A model generated the notes under the pieces. The model was given only the letters and a program-made list of their open reading frames with translations. It did not search any database and had not been told where the DNA came from. This document shows, piece by piece, positions 34,795-44,041 of a stretch of DNA of 64,000 bases. Source of the DNA: Tectiglobus sp965215755 (GTDB lineage: Bacteria > Pseudomonadota > Alphaproteobacteria > Rhizobiales > Hyphomicrobiaceae); assembly GCA_965215755.1 (NCBI GenBank), contig OZ244119.1:2170001-2234000 (forward strand). The letters are read 5' to 3'. Position numbers and translations under genes: made by a program. The stretch's first letter is position 1. Each line of letters opens with the position of its first letter.

Positions 34795-36336
34795 TCAATT
34801 CTCCTCCTTCGGCTTACTGAGCTTGCCGGGCGTGTTGATGACGGTCGAAATATAGGATGTTGGTGCGAACAGCTGAGCAGCCATCGTTTTGGTATAGCCG
34901 TGAACTAAGCCGGCAAAGACAGTATGGGCCGCCAGGAGCGCGATCAAAATACCGACGGCGATGTAGGATATGACCGTCGGCCGTTCGACTTGTGGCGCAT
35001 TGTCGTCAGGTTGCAGGCTCTGGGCTTTCCAGAAAAGAACGCTGCCTGCACGGGCAAATCCAACGATACTGACCAGGCTCGAGCCGAGCACGATTACCCA
35101 GATCCAAACGCCAAGTTGGGTGTTGAAGGAAGCATCCAGGACAAGGAGTTTGCCAAGAAAGCCGGAGAGCGGCGGCAGGCCTGCCATAGCGATCGCGCCG
35201 ACAAAGAAGAAAGCTGCTGTCCAAGCGGTGCCTGCCATGGGCGCCTGGGGAGTGAGCTCGACGTTCGCCCGCCCCGTGCGCACCAGATCGCAGATGAGGA
35301 AGAGCGCACCAGCAGCCAACGTCGAATGCACGATGTAATAGAGTGCGGCTGCTATGCTGTCCGGGCTGAATATCGAGATCGAAACCATTACCATGCCCAT
35401 GGACCCGATCACGGAGAAGGCGACCAGGCGGTCAAGCTTCTTGGCGGCGAGCACACCGATCATACCGATCGCAAGCGACAGTAGTGCCGCCGGCAACAAC
35501 CATACATCCTGTAAGCCGGACGTGACTTCGAGATCCGGAGGAAAGACCATCGTGTAGACCCGGATGATCGCGTAGGCGCCGACTTTGGTCATGATGGCGA
35601 AGAGAGCGGCAACGGGGCCGGGCGCTTCTGCATAGCTCGAGGGCAACCAGAAATGCAGTGGCACGGTTGCGGCCTTAATTGCGAATACCAACAACAAGAG
35701 CACTGCTGCGACGCGTATGCCGACTGTCTGATCGGCGCTGATTAAAGTCACGCGCTGGGCCAGGTCTGCCATGTTGAGAGTGCCGGTTTCAGCATAGATG
35801 GAACCGAGTGCAAAGAGAAACAGCGTCGATCCGATTAGGTTGAAGAGTACGTATTGCACGCCCGCGCGTAGCCGGGTATTGCCGCCTGCGTGGATCATGA
35901 GGCCGTACGAAGCGATCAACAAGACTTCAAAGAAGACGAACAAGTTGAAGAGGTCGCCGGTGAGGAATGCCCCCATGATGCCCATCAGCTGGAACTGGAA
36001 CAGCGCATGGAAATGGCGGCCGCGATTGTCCCAGCCTGATCCAATGGCGTAAATCAGAACACAAAGCGCCAGGACGGCCGTCAGCAAGACCATCATCAGC
36101 GAGAGACGATCTCCGACCAACACAATGCCAAACGGTGCTGCCCAAGCGCCAAGCTTGTAAAGCATAACCGTGCCGTCAGAGGTCTGCCAGGCGAGTGCCA
36201 GGGAGATAACGATCAGAGCCAGCACACCAACCACAGAGAACGCACGCTGTATGCCGATGTGATAGCGGGCTGCCAGCACAATAAATGGTGCCAACAATGC
36301 CGGCAGTACAATCGGTGCAATGAGCCAATGTGTCAT
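34795..36336 (-). CDS. mnhD: Mrp antiporter subunit D
   Basis: The 513-residue polytopic protein is homologous to the NuoN/NuoM antiporter-like subunits of complex I and carries out part of the proton/cation path. Fourteen or so hydrophobic segments are visible, with Lys/Glu-bearing stretches such as LLVFAIKAATVPLHFWLPSSYAEAPGPVAALFAIMTKVGAY and GGLPPLSGFLGKLLVLDA-like AMAGLPPLSGFLGKLL. It overlaps mnhC by 4 nt at its start, and its stop precedes mnhE. Confidence 0.94.
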   Translation of the reverse strand: MTHWLIAPIVLPALLAPFIVLAARYHIGIQRAFSVVGVLALIVISLALAWQTSDGTVMLYKLGAWAAPFGIVLVGDRLSLMMVLLTAVLALCVLIYAIGSGWDNRGRHFHALFQFQLMGIMGAFLTGDLFNLFVFFEVLLIASYGLMIHAGGNTRLRAGVQYVLFNLIGSTLFLFALGSIYAETGTLNMADLAQRVTLISADQTVGIRVAAVLLLLVFAIKAATVPLHFWLPSSYAEAPGPVAALFAIMTKVGAYAIIRVYTMVFPPDLEVTSGLQDVWLLPAALLSLAIGMIGVLAAKKLDRLVAFSVIGSMGMVMVSISIFSPDSIAAALYYIVHSTLAAGALFLICDLVRTGRANVELTPQAPMAGTAWTAAFFFVGAIAMAGLPPLSGFLGKLLVLDASFNTQLGVWIWVIVLGSSLVSIVGFARAGSVLFWKAQSLQPDDNAPQVERPTVISYIAVGILIALLAAHTVFAGLVHGYTKTMAAQLFAPTSYISTVINTPGKLSKPKEEN

Positions 36337-36689
36337 CGGTTACCCTCCGACCCGTTTTCAGGGTCATCGGGCTGGTCATCGACATGGTCGTCGTTTGAGC
36401 CAAGGTAGGCACCCAGACCAATCATCACCACAACAGCTGTCATCCCGAAGGAGATCACGATGGCGGTCAGCACCAATGCCTGTGGTAGCGGATCCGCGTA
36501 GGTCGTCACACCGTCCCGCAGGATTGGCGAAGCGCCAATAGTAAGACGGCCAGAGGCAAACAGAAACACGTTGACCGCATAGGTCAGGAGCGACATGCCG
36601 AGGATCACCGGGAAGGTGCGCAGGCGCAGCACAAGATAAAGACCGCCGGCTGTCATGGCGCCAATCGCCGAAGCAACGAGGAATTCCAT
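36333..36689 (-). CDS. mnhC: Mrp antiporter subunit C
   Basis: The 118-residue protein (start ATG 36689) is a NuoK-like subunit with three helices: FLVASAIGAMTAGGLYLVLR, GMSLLTYAVNVFLFASG and ALVLTAIVISFGMTAVVVMIGLGA. The DPLPQALVLTAIVISFG segment is highly typical. Its start lies 1 nt past the stop of the A/B gene and its end overlaps mnhD. An open frame further upstream overlaps the A/B gene and is not real. Confidence 0.92.
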   Translation of the reverse strand: MEFLVASAIGAMTAGGLYLVLRLRTFPVILGMSLLTYAVNVFLFASGRLTIGASPILRDGVTTYADPLPQALVLTAIVISFGMTAVVVMIGLGAYLGSNDDHVDDQPDDPENGSEGNR

Positions 36690-36690
36690 A

Positions 36691-39573
36691 TCACACGCCC
36701 TCCTTTGCTGTTCCTGGTGCATCGGGGGGTGGATCATCTCGGGACGGGTCGATATCCATTGGGAACTCGGATTCAGGCATGTGGGCCCGTCGTGCAAGTC
36801 GTGAGAAGCTTTCAAGCGATAGCATCACGGCACCGACAACAGCCAGGAATACACCGAGGTCGAATAGTGCGGCTGTTGCCAACTCAAACTTTTGGAATGG
36901 TGGAATACGAACATACGTGAAGGCTGAGGTCAGGAATTCCTTGCTGTTAAACCAGGCACCGATACCGGTCAGCCCTGCAATCAGAACACCGGCACCAATA
37001 ATCCCATGGTATGGGTATCTCAAGCGGTCTGATGCCCAGGAAAAACCACTTGCCATGTATTGCATCACAACGGCAATCGACACGACGAGGCCAGCGATAA
37101 ATCCGCCGCCAGGTTCATTGTGGCCGCGCAGGAAGATGTAGAAGCCGACCATCAGCACCACTGGCATGATCACGCGCGTAAGAACAACCATCATCATCGG
37201 ATGCATGTCACCGGCCCTTGGCTGATCAGGCTTTCGGTTCAGCAAACGGGCACGAACGGGGCCGCGCAGCAGTGTCTCTGTTAGGGCATAGATCAGCAAG
37301 GCTGCGATACCGAGAACGATGATCTCGCCGTAGGTGTCGAAACCTCGGAAGTCGACCAGGATCACGTTCACGACATTGGTACCGCCGCCGCCCTTGTAAG
37401 AGTTGGCCAGATGGAATTCCGAGATCGGCGTGCTCACGGCATCGCGCAAGAGATAGTGATAGGCCAATGCAAAGGCCGCAAGACCGCCGACAACCGCTAC
37501 GCCGACATCGCGCACACGCCGGAGCACCGAACTTTCCGCCGGCGTGGTGTTCGGCAGAAAGTTGAGAGCCAGTAGCAATAGAATAATCGTCACCACCTCG
37601 ACGGTGAACTGGGTCATGGCGAGGTCTGGCGCGCTGAAGAAGACGAAGCCGATCGACACCATCAGGCCGACAATCCCGATCAGCATCAGCGCTAAGAACC
37701 GGTGGCGATGCATGAGGACCAGACCAGCGGTGGCGGCCACAAGCATCAGCCAGCCAGCTATGACGAACGGGTCGGCGGGCTGCATCTCGCGTGTCGGCGG
37801 GCCAACGGTTCCCGTACTCCAAGCGTGGTAGCCGGCGCCAATGATGGCGATCGATCCGATTGCTGCGTAACGCGTGAACGCGCCATTGTGGAGCGGGAGA
37901 ATGAGGATCTGAGCAAGCCGCACGGCAGCTTCAACAATTGCTTCGAAGATCACCTTGGCTTCAGGCCGCGGTGTCGTTTCCCACAATCGCAGTGTTGGCT
38001 TGAAAAGGGTTAGCATCAAAAGCAATCCGCCAACTACGGCAATGACCGACATGTAGAGCGCTGGGACTAGTCCGTGCCAAAGTTTGAAATAGGCCTTTGG
38101 CACTTCCGCCTCTCCGCCCAAAACGGACGCCGTGACCAGCTTCACGTAGGGTTCGGCCAGCGCGGGCAGCACTCCGATCAAAACAACCAGCGCGACGAGT
38201 ATCGCGGGCGGCAACCACATGCCTGAGCCGGGGTCATGCGGCTTGGCCGGGTAGTCGTCGCGCACCGGCCCGAGAAACACGTGGCCGATCAGGCGGAAAC
38301 AATAGGCTGCGGAGAGGAGTGAACCGATCGTCGCCAGGACCGGCACCAACCATGCGGAACCAAACAGCGCGGTGCGATGGGCTTCCTCTAGCATCATTTC
38401 CTTCGACAGGAAGCCGTTGAGCAAAGGAATGCCTGCCATCGACAAGGCCCCGAGCGTTGCGATGACGAAGGTGACCGGCATCAAAGTGCGCAGGCCGCCG
38501 AGGCGTCGTACGTCGCGGGTGTGTGCCTCATGGTCGATAATCCCAGCGGACATGAAGAGAGCGGCCTTGAACGTTGCGTGGTTCAGGATGTGGAACACAG
38601 CTGCCATCGCGCCAAAGGCCGTGCCGGTGCCGAGCAGCATTGTGATCAGGCCGAGATGACTGACTGTGGAAAATGCCAATAGCGCCTTCAGATCGTGCTT
38701 ATAGAGTGCAATCAAGGCGCCAAGCACCATAGTGATCAGGCCGGCAGTGGTCACGATCACAAACCATTCCGGCGTTCCGGCCAGAGCAGGCCACATCCGC
38801 GCCATCAGAAAGATGCCGGCCTTGACCATCGTCGCTGAGTGCAGGTAGGCCGAGACGGGCGTCGGCGCTGCCATCGCGTGTGGTAGCCAGAAGTGGAACG
38901 GGAACTGCGCGGACTTCGTGAAACAGCCAAGCAAGATCAAGATGAGAGCTGGTACGTAGAGTGGGCTGGCCTGAATGAGGTCGCGGTTTTTCAAAATGAC
39001 GCTGAGGTCGTAGCTGCCGGCGATCTGGCCGAGAATAAGCATACCAGCGATCATGGCGAGGCCGCCCATGCCAGTGACGGCCAGCGCCATGCGGGCGCCC
39101 TGCCGGCCTTCTGGAAGATGTTTCCAGTAGCCGATCAGCAGGAATGAGGAGAGTGATGTCAGCTCCCAAAAAACCAACAGCAGCAGGATGTTGTCGCTGA
39201 GTACGATGCCCACCATCGCGCCCTGGAAGAGCAGCAGATAGGTGAAGAACTCGCCCATATGGTCTTGGCGGCTGAGGTACTGGCGTGCATACGCGATGAT
39301 AAGCAGCCCAATGCCGAGGATCAAAAAGGCAAAGAAGAACCCCAAACCATCCAGCATCAGCGTGAAGTTGAGACCGAGCGCCGGCATCCAGTCAACGCGG
39401 GCAGTGATCACTTGGCCTGCGAGAACGGCCGGTAGGTTGGTGAGCAGGCCTATGAAGGCGGCCAGGGTTACGGAAAAGGTGATCCCGGCACATGCAGAAC
39501 GCCCGGCGGCGTTCATTAAGCCAGGAAGAAGTGCACCTAGAAAAGGCAATGCTACAATGAAGAACAGAGACAC
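36691..39573 (-). CDS. mnhA: Mrp antiporter subunit A fused to subunit B
   Basis: The 960-residue polytopic protein starts at GTG 39573, with GGATCAGGAG upstream. Residues 1-630 are MnhA proper (NuoL-like, e.g. LFWELTSLSSFLLIGYW, KSAQFPFHFWLPHAMAAPTPVSAYLHSATMVKAGI). The C-terminal 150 residues (VVLTRVIMPVVLMVGFYIFLRGHNEPGGGFIAGLVVSIAV ...) are MnhB. The fused A/B form is the usual one in Rhizobiales, where it is called PhaAB. It handles Na+/H+ or K+/H+ exchange for pH and salt tolerance. It lies 39 nt after an MnhE-F hybrid gene. Confidence 0.94.
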   Translation of the reverse strand: MSLFFIVALPFLGALLPGLMNAAGRSACAGITFSVTLAAFIGLLTNLPAVLAGQVITARVDWMPALGLNFTLMLDGLGFFFAFLILGIGLLIIAYARQYLSRQDHMGEFFTYLLLFQGAMVGIVLSDNILLLLVFWELTSLSSFLLIGYWKHLPEGRQGARMALAVTGMGGLAMIAGMLILGQIAGSYDLSVILKNRDLIQASPLYVPALILILLGCFTKSAQFPFHFWLPHAMAAPTPVSAYLHSATMVKAGIFLMARMWPALAGTPEWFVIVTTAGLITMVLGALIALYKHDLKALLAFSTVSHLGLITMLLGTGTAFGAMAAVFHILNHATFKAALFMSAGIIDHEAHTRDVRRLGGLRTLMPVTFVIATLGALSMAGIPLLNGFLSKEMMLEEAHRTALFGSAWLVPVLATIGSLLSAAYCFRLIGHVFLGPVRDDYPAKPHDPGSGMWLPPAILVALVVLIGVLPALAEPYVKLVTASVLGGEAEVPKAYFKLWHGLVPALYMSVIAVVGGLLLMLTLFKPTLRLWETTPRPEAKVIFEAIVEAAVRLAQILILPLHNGAFTRYAAIGSIAIIGAGYHAWSTGTVGPPTREMQPADPFVIAGWLMLVAATAGLVLMHRHRFLALMLIGIVGLMVSIGFVFFSAPDLAMTQFTVEVVTIILLLLALNFLPNTTPAESSVLRRVRDVGVAVVGGLAAFALAYHYLLRDAVSTPISEFHLANSYKGGGGTNVVNVILVDFRGFDTYGEIIVLGIAALLIYALTETLLRGPVRARLLNRKPDQPRAGDMHPMMMVVLTRVIMPVVLMVGFYIFLRGHNEPGGGFIAGLVVSIAVVMQYMASGFSWASDRLRYPYHGIIGAGVLIAGLTGIGAWFNSKEFLTSAFTYVRIPPFQKFELATAALFDLGVFLAVVGAVMLSLESFSRLARRAHMPESEFPMDIDPSRDDPPPDAPGTAKEGV

Positions 39574-39612
39574 GAGAACTCCTGATCCGATGCTTTTTCA
39601 GATGTCCCTGAT

Positions 39613-40203
39613 TTATACTGGGCATCTACAATCTGGTTTAGATCTCCTGATCCATCGCGTGTTGTCATCCTCGTCAGGATCGTGTGCGATTGCAACGTCC
39701 CGCAGGCAGTTATGGATTGCCAATGTCGATGTTGGAATGAGCAACGCGTAAGTCAATCCAATGTTGATCCATTCCGGCCGGTTGTCGAGAAATCCAACAA
39801 CGATCAGCAACAGGATGGCGAGAGAGCCGATGGCATGGCCTGCCAGAATACGGTCACGCAAAGTCGGGCTGCGAACAGGCCGAGTAACTGCTTGAGGGAG
39901 CGAGGCGGGCACATCGGTCATCATTTGCGACGTCGGTAGGCGTGGATTGATGATTTTTACAGTCACGTTCCACACGGACATGAGAATGTCCCGGCACAGC
40001 CACGGCGTGGCTCGAAAGCTTCTTGGTAGAAAATGCACGGAATGCCCGTCGCGGTCGTTCGCGCTCATCCGCTTGGTGAGAACAAAGTATGCGATGGTAA
40101 CGATCGCGCCGACACCAGCAATGAGTGCTGTGTCATGACCTGATCGTGCAAGCCAGAACAGGAACAGAAACAGTGAAGTACCGAGTGAGATTGTGCGTAA
40201 CAT
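39613..40203 (-). CDS. MnhE-MnhF hybrid protein, first gene of the Mrp operon
   Basis: The 196-residue product starts at ATG 40203 (GGAAGAG upstream). Residues 1-108 are an MnhE-type N-terminal half (LFLFLFWLARSGHDTALIAGVGAIVTIAYFVLTKRM ... HSVHFLPRSFRATPWLCRDILMSVWNVTVKIINPRLP). Instead of the usual TITLTPGTV C-terminal domain, it joins at about VTRP to an MnhF-like part (VRSPTLRDRILAGHAIGSLAILLLIVVGFLD ... NIGLTYALLIPTSTLAI). Complete mnhE and mnhF genes are present downstream. It is either a deletion-fused remnant or a new accessory subunit. The sequence has no frameshift or stop. Confidence 0.75.
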   Translation of the reverse strand: MLRTISLGTSLFLFLFWLARSGHDTALIAGVGAIVTIAYFVLTKRMSANDRDGHSVHFLPRSFRATPWLCRDILMSVWNVTVKIINPRLPTSQMMTDVPASLPQAVTRPVRSPTLRDRILAGHAIGSLAILLLIVVGFLDNRPEWINIGLTYALLIPTSTLAIHNCLRDVAIAHDPDEDDNTRWIRRSKPDCRCPV

Positions 40204-40734
40204 GCTCTTCCGGCGGGATGACTGACTGCGGAAACATTCGGCATTGGGAGGCGAGACTGCATTCTCACTCGTGACTGACCACCTCCGATGATCGATCGAG
40301 GTTTTGGCCGCGCGCGATGTTATGGTGTCATTTAATCGAACGACTTGAACGCCTGTCAAGTTCACTACGACCGATTCCGATTTCACAGATCAGCGCTGTT
40401 GACTTTCGGTTGTTGTGGAGCATCGGCCATTCCGTTGCGGACGTCTTCTTCGTGCGCACACCCGACAGTCGATGTATCGTTAAGTATCTTGACTTTGCCG
40501 ACAACCGTGGAGTGTTTCAACCAAGTCTTGGCGCAGTGAGATCGAGTCAACTATTGTTGACATGTGGCCACATACTTGTTCATATGAGAGACTGACTTGA
40601 CCTTTGTTATGAATTACATTGTCTTTTGCTAAATTATCTTCGCGTCGATAGAAATTATTGCCGACGTTCCTGTTATGTTTGCTTCATGCTTGGGAAGTTG
40701 AATTCCCCAGTCTGCAAGAGATGAGGAGGCATCC
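40204..40734. other. Divergent intergenic region between the Mrp operon and mucR
   Basis: 531 nt without a convincing gene. The half near mucR is AT-rich, with a promoter candidate at 40557-40585; the half near 40204 should hold the Mrp operon start. Several short open frames are not supported. Confidence 0.5.
40557..40585 (+). promoter_or_regulatory. Candidate sigma-70-type promoter for mucR
   Basis: A perfect TTGACA at 40557-40562 is followed after 17 nt by TCATAT. The match at -10 is modest. MucR proteins often repress their own genes by binding AT-rich DNA, which would fit this region. Confidence 0.4.
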
Positions 40735-41145
40735 GTGGTTGATGAGGCTGCGAAATCCGGTCTGATCGAGCAAACAACTCGTATCGTGGAGGCTTACGTT
40801 GGCAACAATGCCGTCGAGGTGAAGGATGTTGCCGGATTGATCGGCGAGGTTCATCAGGCATTGTTGAGAGCATCAGGCGATCATGCCTCTGCGCAGCGTG
40901 AGGAACGTACTCCTGCGGTGAAGAAGAATCGCTCGGTGATGCCCGACTACATTATCTGCCTGGAAGACGGCAAGAAATTCAAGTCATTGAAGCGCCATCT
41001 CAGGACACATTACAATCTCTCACCTGAGGAGTATCGTGAGAAGTGGGACCTGCCGCCCGATTACCCGATGGTTGCTCCCAACTATGCGAGAGCAAGATCT
41101 GAGCTGGCGAAGAAAATGGGACTGGGTACCCGTCGTGACCGTTAA
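40735..41145 (+). CDS. mucR: MucR/Ros-family transcriptional regulator
   Basis: The 136-residue protein starts at GTG 40735, with GAGGAGG 5 nt upstream. The N-terminal half is helical and mediates oligomerisation. The C-terminal domain has the prokaryotic zinc-finger pattern C75-x2-D78-x9-H88-x3-H92 (CLEDGKKFKSLKRHLRTH) and ends with YREKWDLPPDYPMVAPNYARARSELAKKMGLG, almost a family consensus. MucR/Ros proteins regulate exopolysaccharide, motility and virulence or symbiosis genes in Rhizobiales and behave as H-NS-like silencers. Autoregulation is plausible here. Confidence 0.94.
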   Translation: MVDEAAKSGLIEQTTRIVEAYVGNNAVEVKDVAGLIGEVHQALLRASGDHASAQREERTPAVKKNRSVMPDYIICLEDGKKFKSLKRHLRTHYNLSPEEYREKWDLPPDYPMVAPNYARARSELAKKMGLGTRRDR

Positions 41146-41674
41146 CACCGCTTAGGAGTTTGCCGGCGTCTTACGCTGTCCTCAGATAGAAGTCCAATTC
41201 CGACTGGTCGCAATGGGTGTGCTTGGCAGCGTCTGGGGTCTTTGTAACCACGCGCTTTGCTTTTTCTGGAATCCGAAGCAGCAATAATCCCTGGTGGATC
41301 TCGAAGACGGCCGGTTTGGCAGCCCTTCATCTTCTAACGGCTGCTGTGCTGCAACAGAATGGCGATCTGTTGGGCTGGTTCACTATCAGGCGCTTTGGCG
41401 ATTGTTCGATTTTGATCCAGAGCGGGGATAAGTATCGGGTGACGAAGTTGCCCGTGATCACATGATTTGCCTGACGTGATGTGATGGCCGTTTCACTGTT
41501 CGGTACTTGAATACGCACTCCAGATTTCCTCCGCTCGATTAACCACGCCGCTTAGTTGTCCCCGACATTTACCTTTGTACTACGCTGTTGAAGGCCAGGA
41601 CGCTGATCAGGTCATACTAATATTCAGTTTACAGATTATATTTTCAACGCGGATCGCAAAGAAGGAGCAATCAC
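41146..41674. other. Intergenic region before the DnaA-HTH/DUF6456 pair
   Basis: No gene or structured element was convincing in 529 nt. An 82-codon open frame at 41217 lacks a ribosome-binding site and coding character. The AT-rich 41610-41645 stretch probably contains the promoter of the next gene. Confidence 0.5.
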
Positions 41675-42079
41675 ATGCCGTTGGCTCTTGACCGGGGGGC
41701 ACATGCCCATGGAGCGGAACAGAAGCCCTCACATGCAGTTTCCAGAAAATCTACTGAACATGACCGCCGGATTGTTCATGGATTTGTTCTGCAGGTTGTG
41801 GCGTCGATCTACGAAGTTGATCCAACCTTGCTCCTTGCGCCAGGCCGGGGTGTTGCCAATGTTGCCCTTGCACGACAGGTCGCAATGTATACCGCCCACG
41901 TCGGTTGCGGGATGACATTGACGGACGTCGGACGGGAATTCGGGCGCGACAGGACGACGGTGGCGTATGCGTGTGAGGTGATCGAAGAGCGCCGCGAGGT
42001 AGAGTCATTTGACCAGATGATTGAGCTGCTTGAATCTGCTGCCGTGATGCTCAGGCAGCATAAGGGAGAAGAGCTATGA
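41675..42079 (+). CDS. DnaA C-terminal-like helix-turn-helix protein
   Basis: The 134-residue protein carries at about 40-110 a domain like the DNA-binding domain IV of DnaA. FGRDRTTVAYACEVIEERRE corresponds to the DnaA signature (normally F-GRDHTTV), preceded by VALARQVAMYTAHVGCGMTLTDVG. It lacks the AAA+ part, so it cannot act as an initiator by itself. AAGGAGCAATCAC precedes the ATG. Its end overlaps the DUF6456 gene by 4 nt; the pair is a conserved neighbour set in Hyphomicrobiales. Confidence 0.9.
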   Translation: MPLALDRGAHAHGAEQKPSHAVSRKSTEHDRRIVHGFVLQVVASIYEVDPTLLLAPGRGVANVALARQVAMYTAHVGCGMTLTDVGREFGRDRTTVAYACEVIEERREVESFDQMIELLESAAVMLRQHKGEEL

Positions 42080-42600
42080 CGGTGGCCCGTGGTGACAAGA
42101 GCGCCCTGGATTGGTTGCGTGAGCGTCGTCAGAGAGACGGCAGGCCGTTGATCTCAGACATTGAATACCAAGCTGGTGACCGGATTCGTAAAGATTTCTG
42201 GCGTGCCAGAATGATGGCGCGTGTCACAACGAATTACGATGCTGCAACGGCAGGGCGAGACAGCCGTTCCAGCCGCAATGATGTGATCGATTTCCGGCAA
42301 AGCACTCTGGACGCGCGGGAACGTGTCCGACAGGCACTTGGTGCCGTTGGTGCGGATTATGCCGGGTTGCTGATTGATCTCTGCTGCCTCGACCGCAAGT
42401 TGACCGAGGTCGAACTGGAGGCTGGTTGGCCCAGGCGCTCAGGCAAGGTCATTTTACAATTGGCCCTGCGCCAGCTCGCACGACACTATGGGTTGCTGCG
42501 CGACCCAGATGTAGAGCTACCGAAGCCACATCAAATTCGTCATTGGGGGGATCTGAACTACCGGCCTCAATTGAGTTTAATTGACGATCAAGATGGCTGA
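42076..42600 (+). CDS. DUF6456-domain protein
   Basis: The 174-residue protein starts in an ATGA overlap with the DnaA-like gene. Its body is SALDWLRERRQRDGRPLISDIEYQAGDRIRKDFWRARMMARVTTNYDA ... LDARERVRQALGAVGADYAGLLIDLCCLDRKLTEVELEAGWPRRSGKVILQLALRQLARHYGLL, the DUF6456 pattern. The last part looks like a sigma-region-4-type HTH (TEVELEAGWPRRSGK). It may work with its partner as a DNA-binding pair, by inference from conserved linkage; no experimental role is known to me. Confidence 0.88.
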   Translation: MTVARGDKSALDWLRERRQRDGRPLISDIEYQAGDRIRKDFWRARMMARVTTNYDAATAGRDSRSSRNDVIDFRQSTLDARERVRQALGAVGADYAGLLIDLCCLDRKLTEVELEAGWPRRSGKVILQLALRQLARHYGLLRDPDVELPKPHQIRHWGDLNYRPQLSLIDDQDG

Positions 42601-42643
42601 CCAGATCGAGACGAACCGCCAATTGCTTTGACGAAGAGGTTTT

Positions 42644-43066
42644 TTAGGTCGCTCGCGCTGCTGCCTCGTGACGGATCCGCTCAATCATTGACTTCAGGCC
42701 ATTCGAGCGTTGTGGCGTCAGATGCTCAGATAGACCAAGCTGACTGAAAACTGCTAGTGCATCAGTGTGCAAGATATCGTCGGGTGTCTTCTCATTGTAA
42801 ATATTGAGAAGGATGGCGATCAGCCCCTGGACAATGTGTGCATCGCTTTCGCCGCGAAAACTCAACCGCGCTGGGGTACTATCATTGGGTTTGATCTCTT
42901 TTGGAATGAGCCAAACTTGACTGGCGCATCCTCGAACCCGGACCGCGTCGGTCCTCTCTTCGGGTGCCAGTTTCTCCATTTCACGGCCCAGCTCGATTAC
43001 ATATCGATAACGATCCTCCCACTCATCGAGAAACTCAAAATCGGAAATGATGTCTTCGATGCTCAT
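42644..43066 (-). CDS. sufE: Cysteine desulfuration protein SufE
   Basis: The 140-residue protein accepts persulfide sulfur from SufS and passes it to the SUF iron-sulfur scaffold. The acceptor Cys is C47 in RVRGCASQVWL; DSTPARLSFRGESDAHIVQGLIAILL follows, as in all SufE proteins. The rest of the suf genes are not in this window. It is convergent with the DUF6456 gene. Confidence 0.94.
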   Translation of the reverse strand: MSIEDIISDFEFLDEWEDRYRYVIELGREMEKLAPEERTDAVRVRGCASQVWLIPKEIKPNDSTPARLSFRGESDAHIVQGLIAILLNIYNEKTPDDILHTDALAVFSQLGLSEHLTPQRSNGLKSMIERIRHEAAARAT

Positions 43067-43443
43067 TGTGTCGTGGACCTTGGAGTGTGGATGAACCGAG
43101 TCTGGTTGAGGGTACAGCCTTGAACAGATGTCTTCGTCGCAAGCGCATAACCGACATCACTGTTACGTTAGGTAGTCATATTGAGATTGGTATACGACCC
43201 TATTCTAGATACCGATTGCATTGATGGGAAGCAGCCAGCTCAGTCAAGAGAGACGAAGCGTAATTGCCCAGATCGACCCAAACAAAAAAGAGCTTAGAGC
43301 TTGTAGCCAGCCTTGGTGCTTAAGATAGCGGCATGACCCATAAGCAGGCTTCCCCAGCCCAAGGTTAACATCCAATTAATCCCTGAAGCGCAAAATGTGA
43401 TTCTCGATCAAACATCTCAGCGGCAAATCACGTCGGGAAAAAC
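43067..43443. other. Intergenic region, divergent promoters expected
   Basis: No gene was recognised in 377 nt between sufE (minus) and the peptidoglycan-binding gene (plus). Nothing in it forms a strong hairpin. Confidence 0.5.
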
Positions 43444-44004
43444 ATGAAGTCCATCGGATTGCGAATCGTTACTGCAGCCTGCGTGCTTCTGTCAGCGGGC
43501 GTGATCATCAATGTGGTGTTCCTACAGAAGAACGGTAATCAGGTCGAAAGAACACCCTCCATTGCTCAGCGACCTGCAGCTCTCAACCGCGCATTGCCTG
43601 GGCGCAAGCTGGTGCATGCCATTCAAAGGGAACTCGGCACGCAAGGTTACTTTCCGCGCCGCGCGGATGGCCGCTTAGATGTCATCACGCGTGCGGCCAT
43701 ATTGGCCTTCGAACTGGACAATAGTCTGCCGCTGACGGCCGATGCATCGGATCAATTGCTGCAGTCATTGCTGCTTGGAGCGGCTGTCGACGTTGTGGCG
43801 GATCGCCAGAGGATTGGCGAGGAGGTCCCGAAGCTTGTTCGGACGGTTCAGCATTTGTTGGCCAAGCGTGGATGCGGGAAACTCGAAACAACTGGAAAAC
43901 TGGATCGACTGACAAAGCAGGCCATCATGCGATGTCAGGGAGAATTCAAACTCCCGACCGATGGCCGTATTAGTGCCGTTCTCGTTGCTAAGCTGCAAGC
44001 CTAG
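43444..44004 (+). CDS. Membrane-anchored double peptidoglycan-binding protein
   Basis: The 186-residue protein has an N-terminal membrane anchor (IVTAACVLLSAGVIINVVFL). Two peptidoglycan-binding-type domains follow: residues 55-111 (KLVHAIQRELGTQGYFPRRADGRLDVITRAAILAFE) and 130-185 (KLVRTVQHLLAKRGCGKLETTGKLDRLTKQAIMRCQ). The second has Cys residues at matching positions to the product at 7018-8208. Likely an envelope protein; its partner is unknown. DUF1491 follows after 37 nt on the same strand. Confidence 0.82.
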   Translation: MKSIGLRIVTAACVLLSAGVIINVVFLQKNGNQVERTPSIAQRPAALNRALPGRKLVHAIQRELGTQGYFPRRADGRLDVITRAAILAFELDNSLPLTADASDQLLQSLLLGAAVDVVADRQRIGEEVPKLVRTVQHLLAKRGCGKLETTGKLDRLTKQAIMRCQGEFKLPTDGRISAVLVAKLQA

Positions 44005-44041
44005 CCGCAGATAGCAGTTTCAGATCAGGACCGGTGTTGCT

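Noticed and set aside
41217..41465. 82-codon plus-strand frame between mucR and the DnaA-like gene
   Set aside because: No ribosome-binding site or family resemblance; likely chance.
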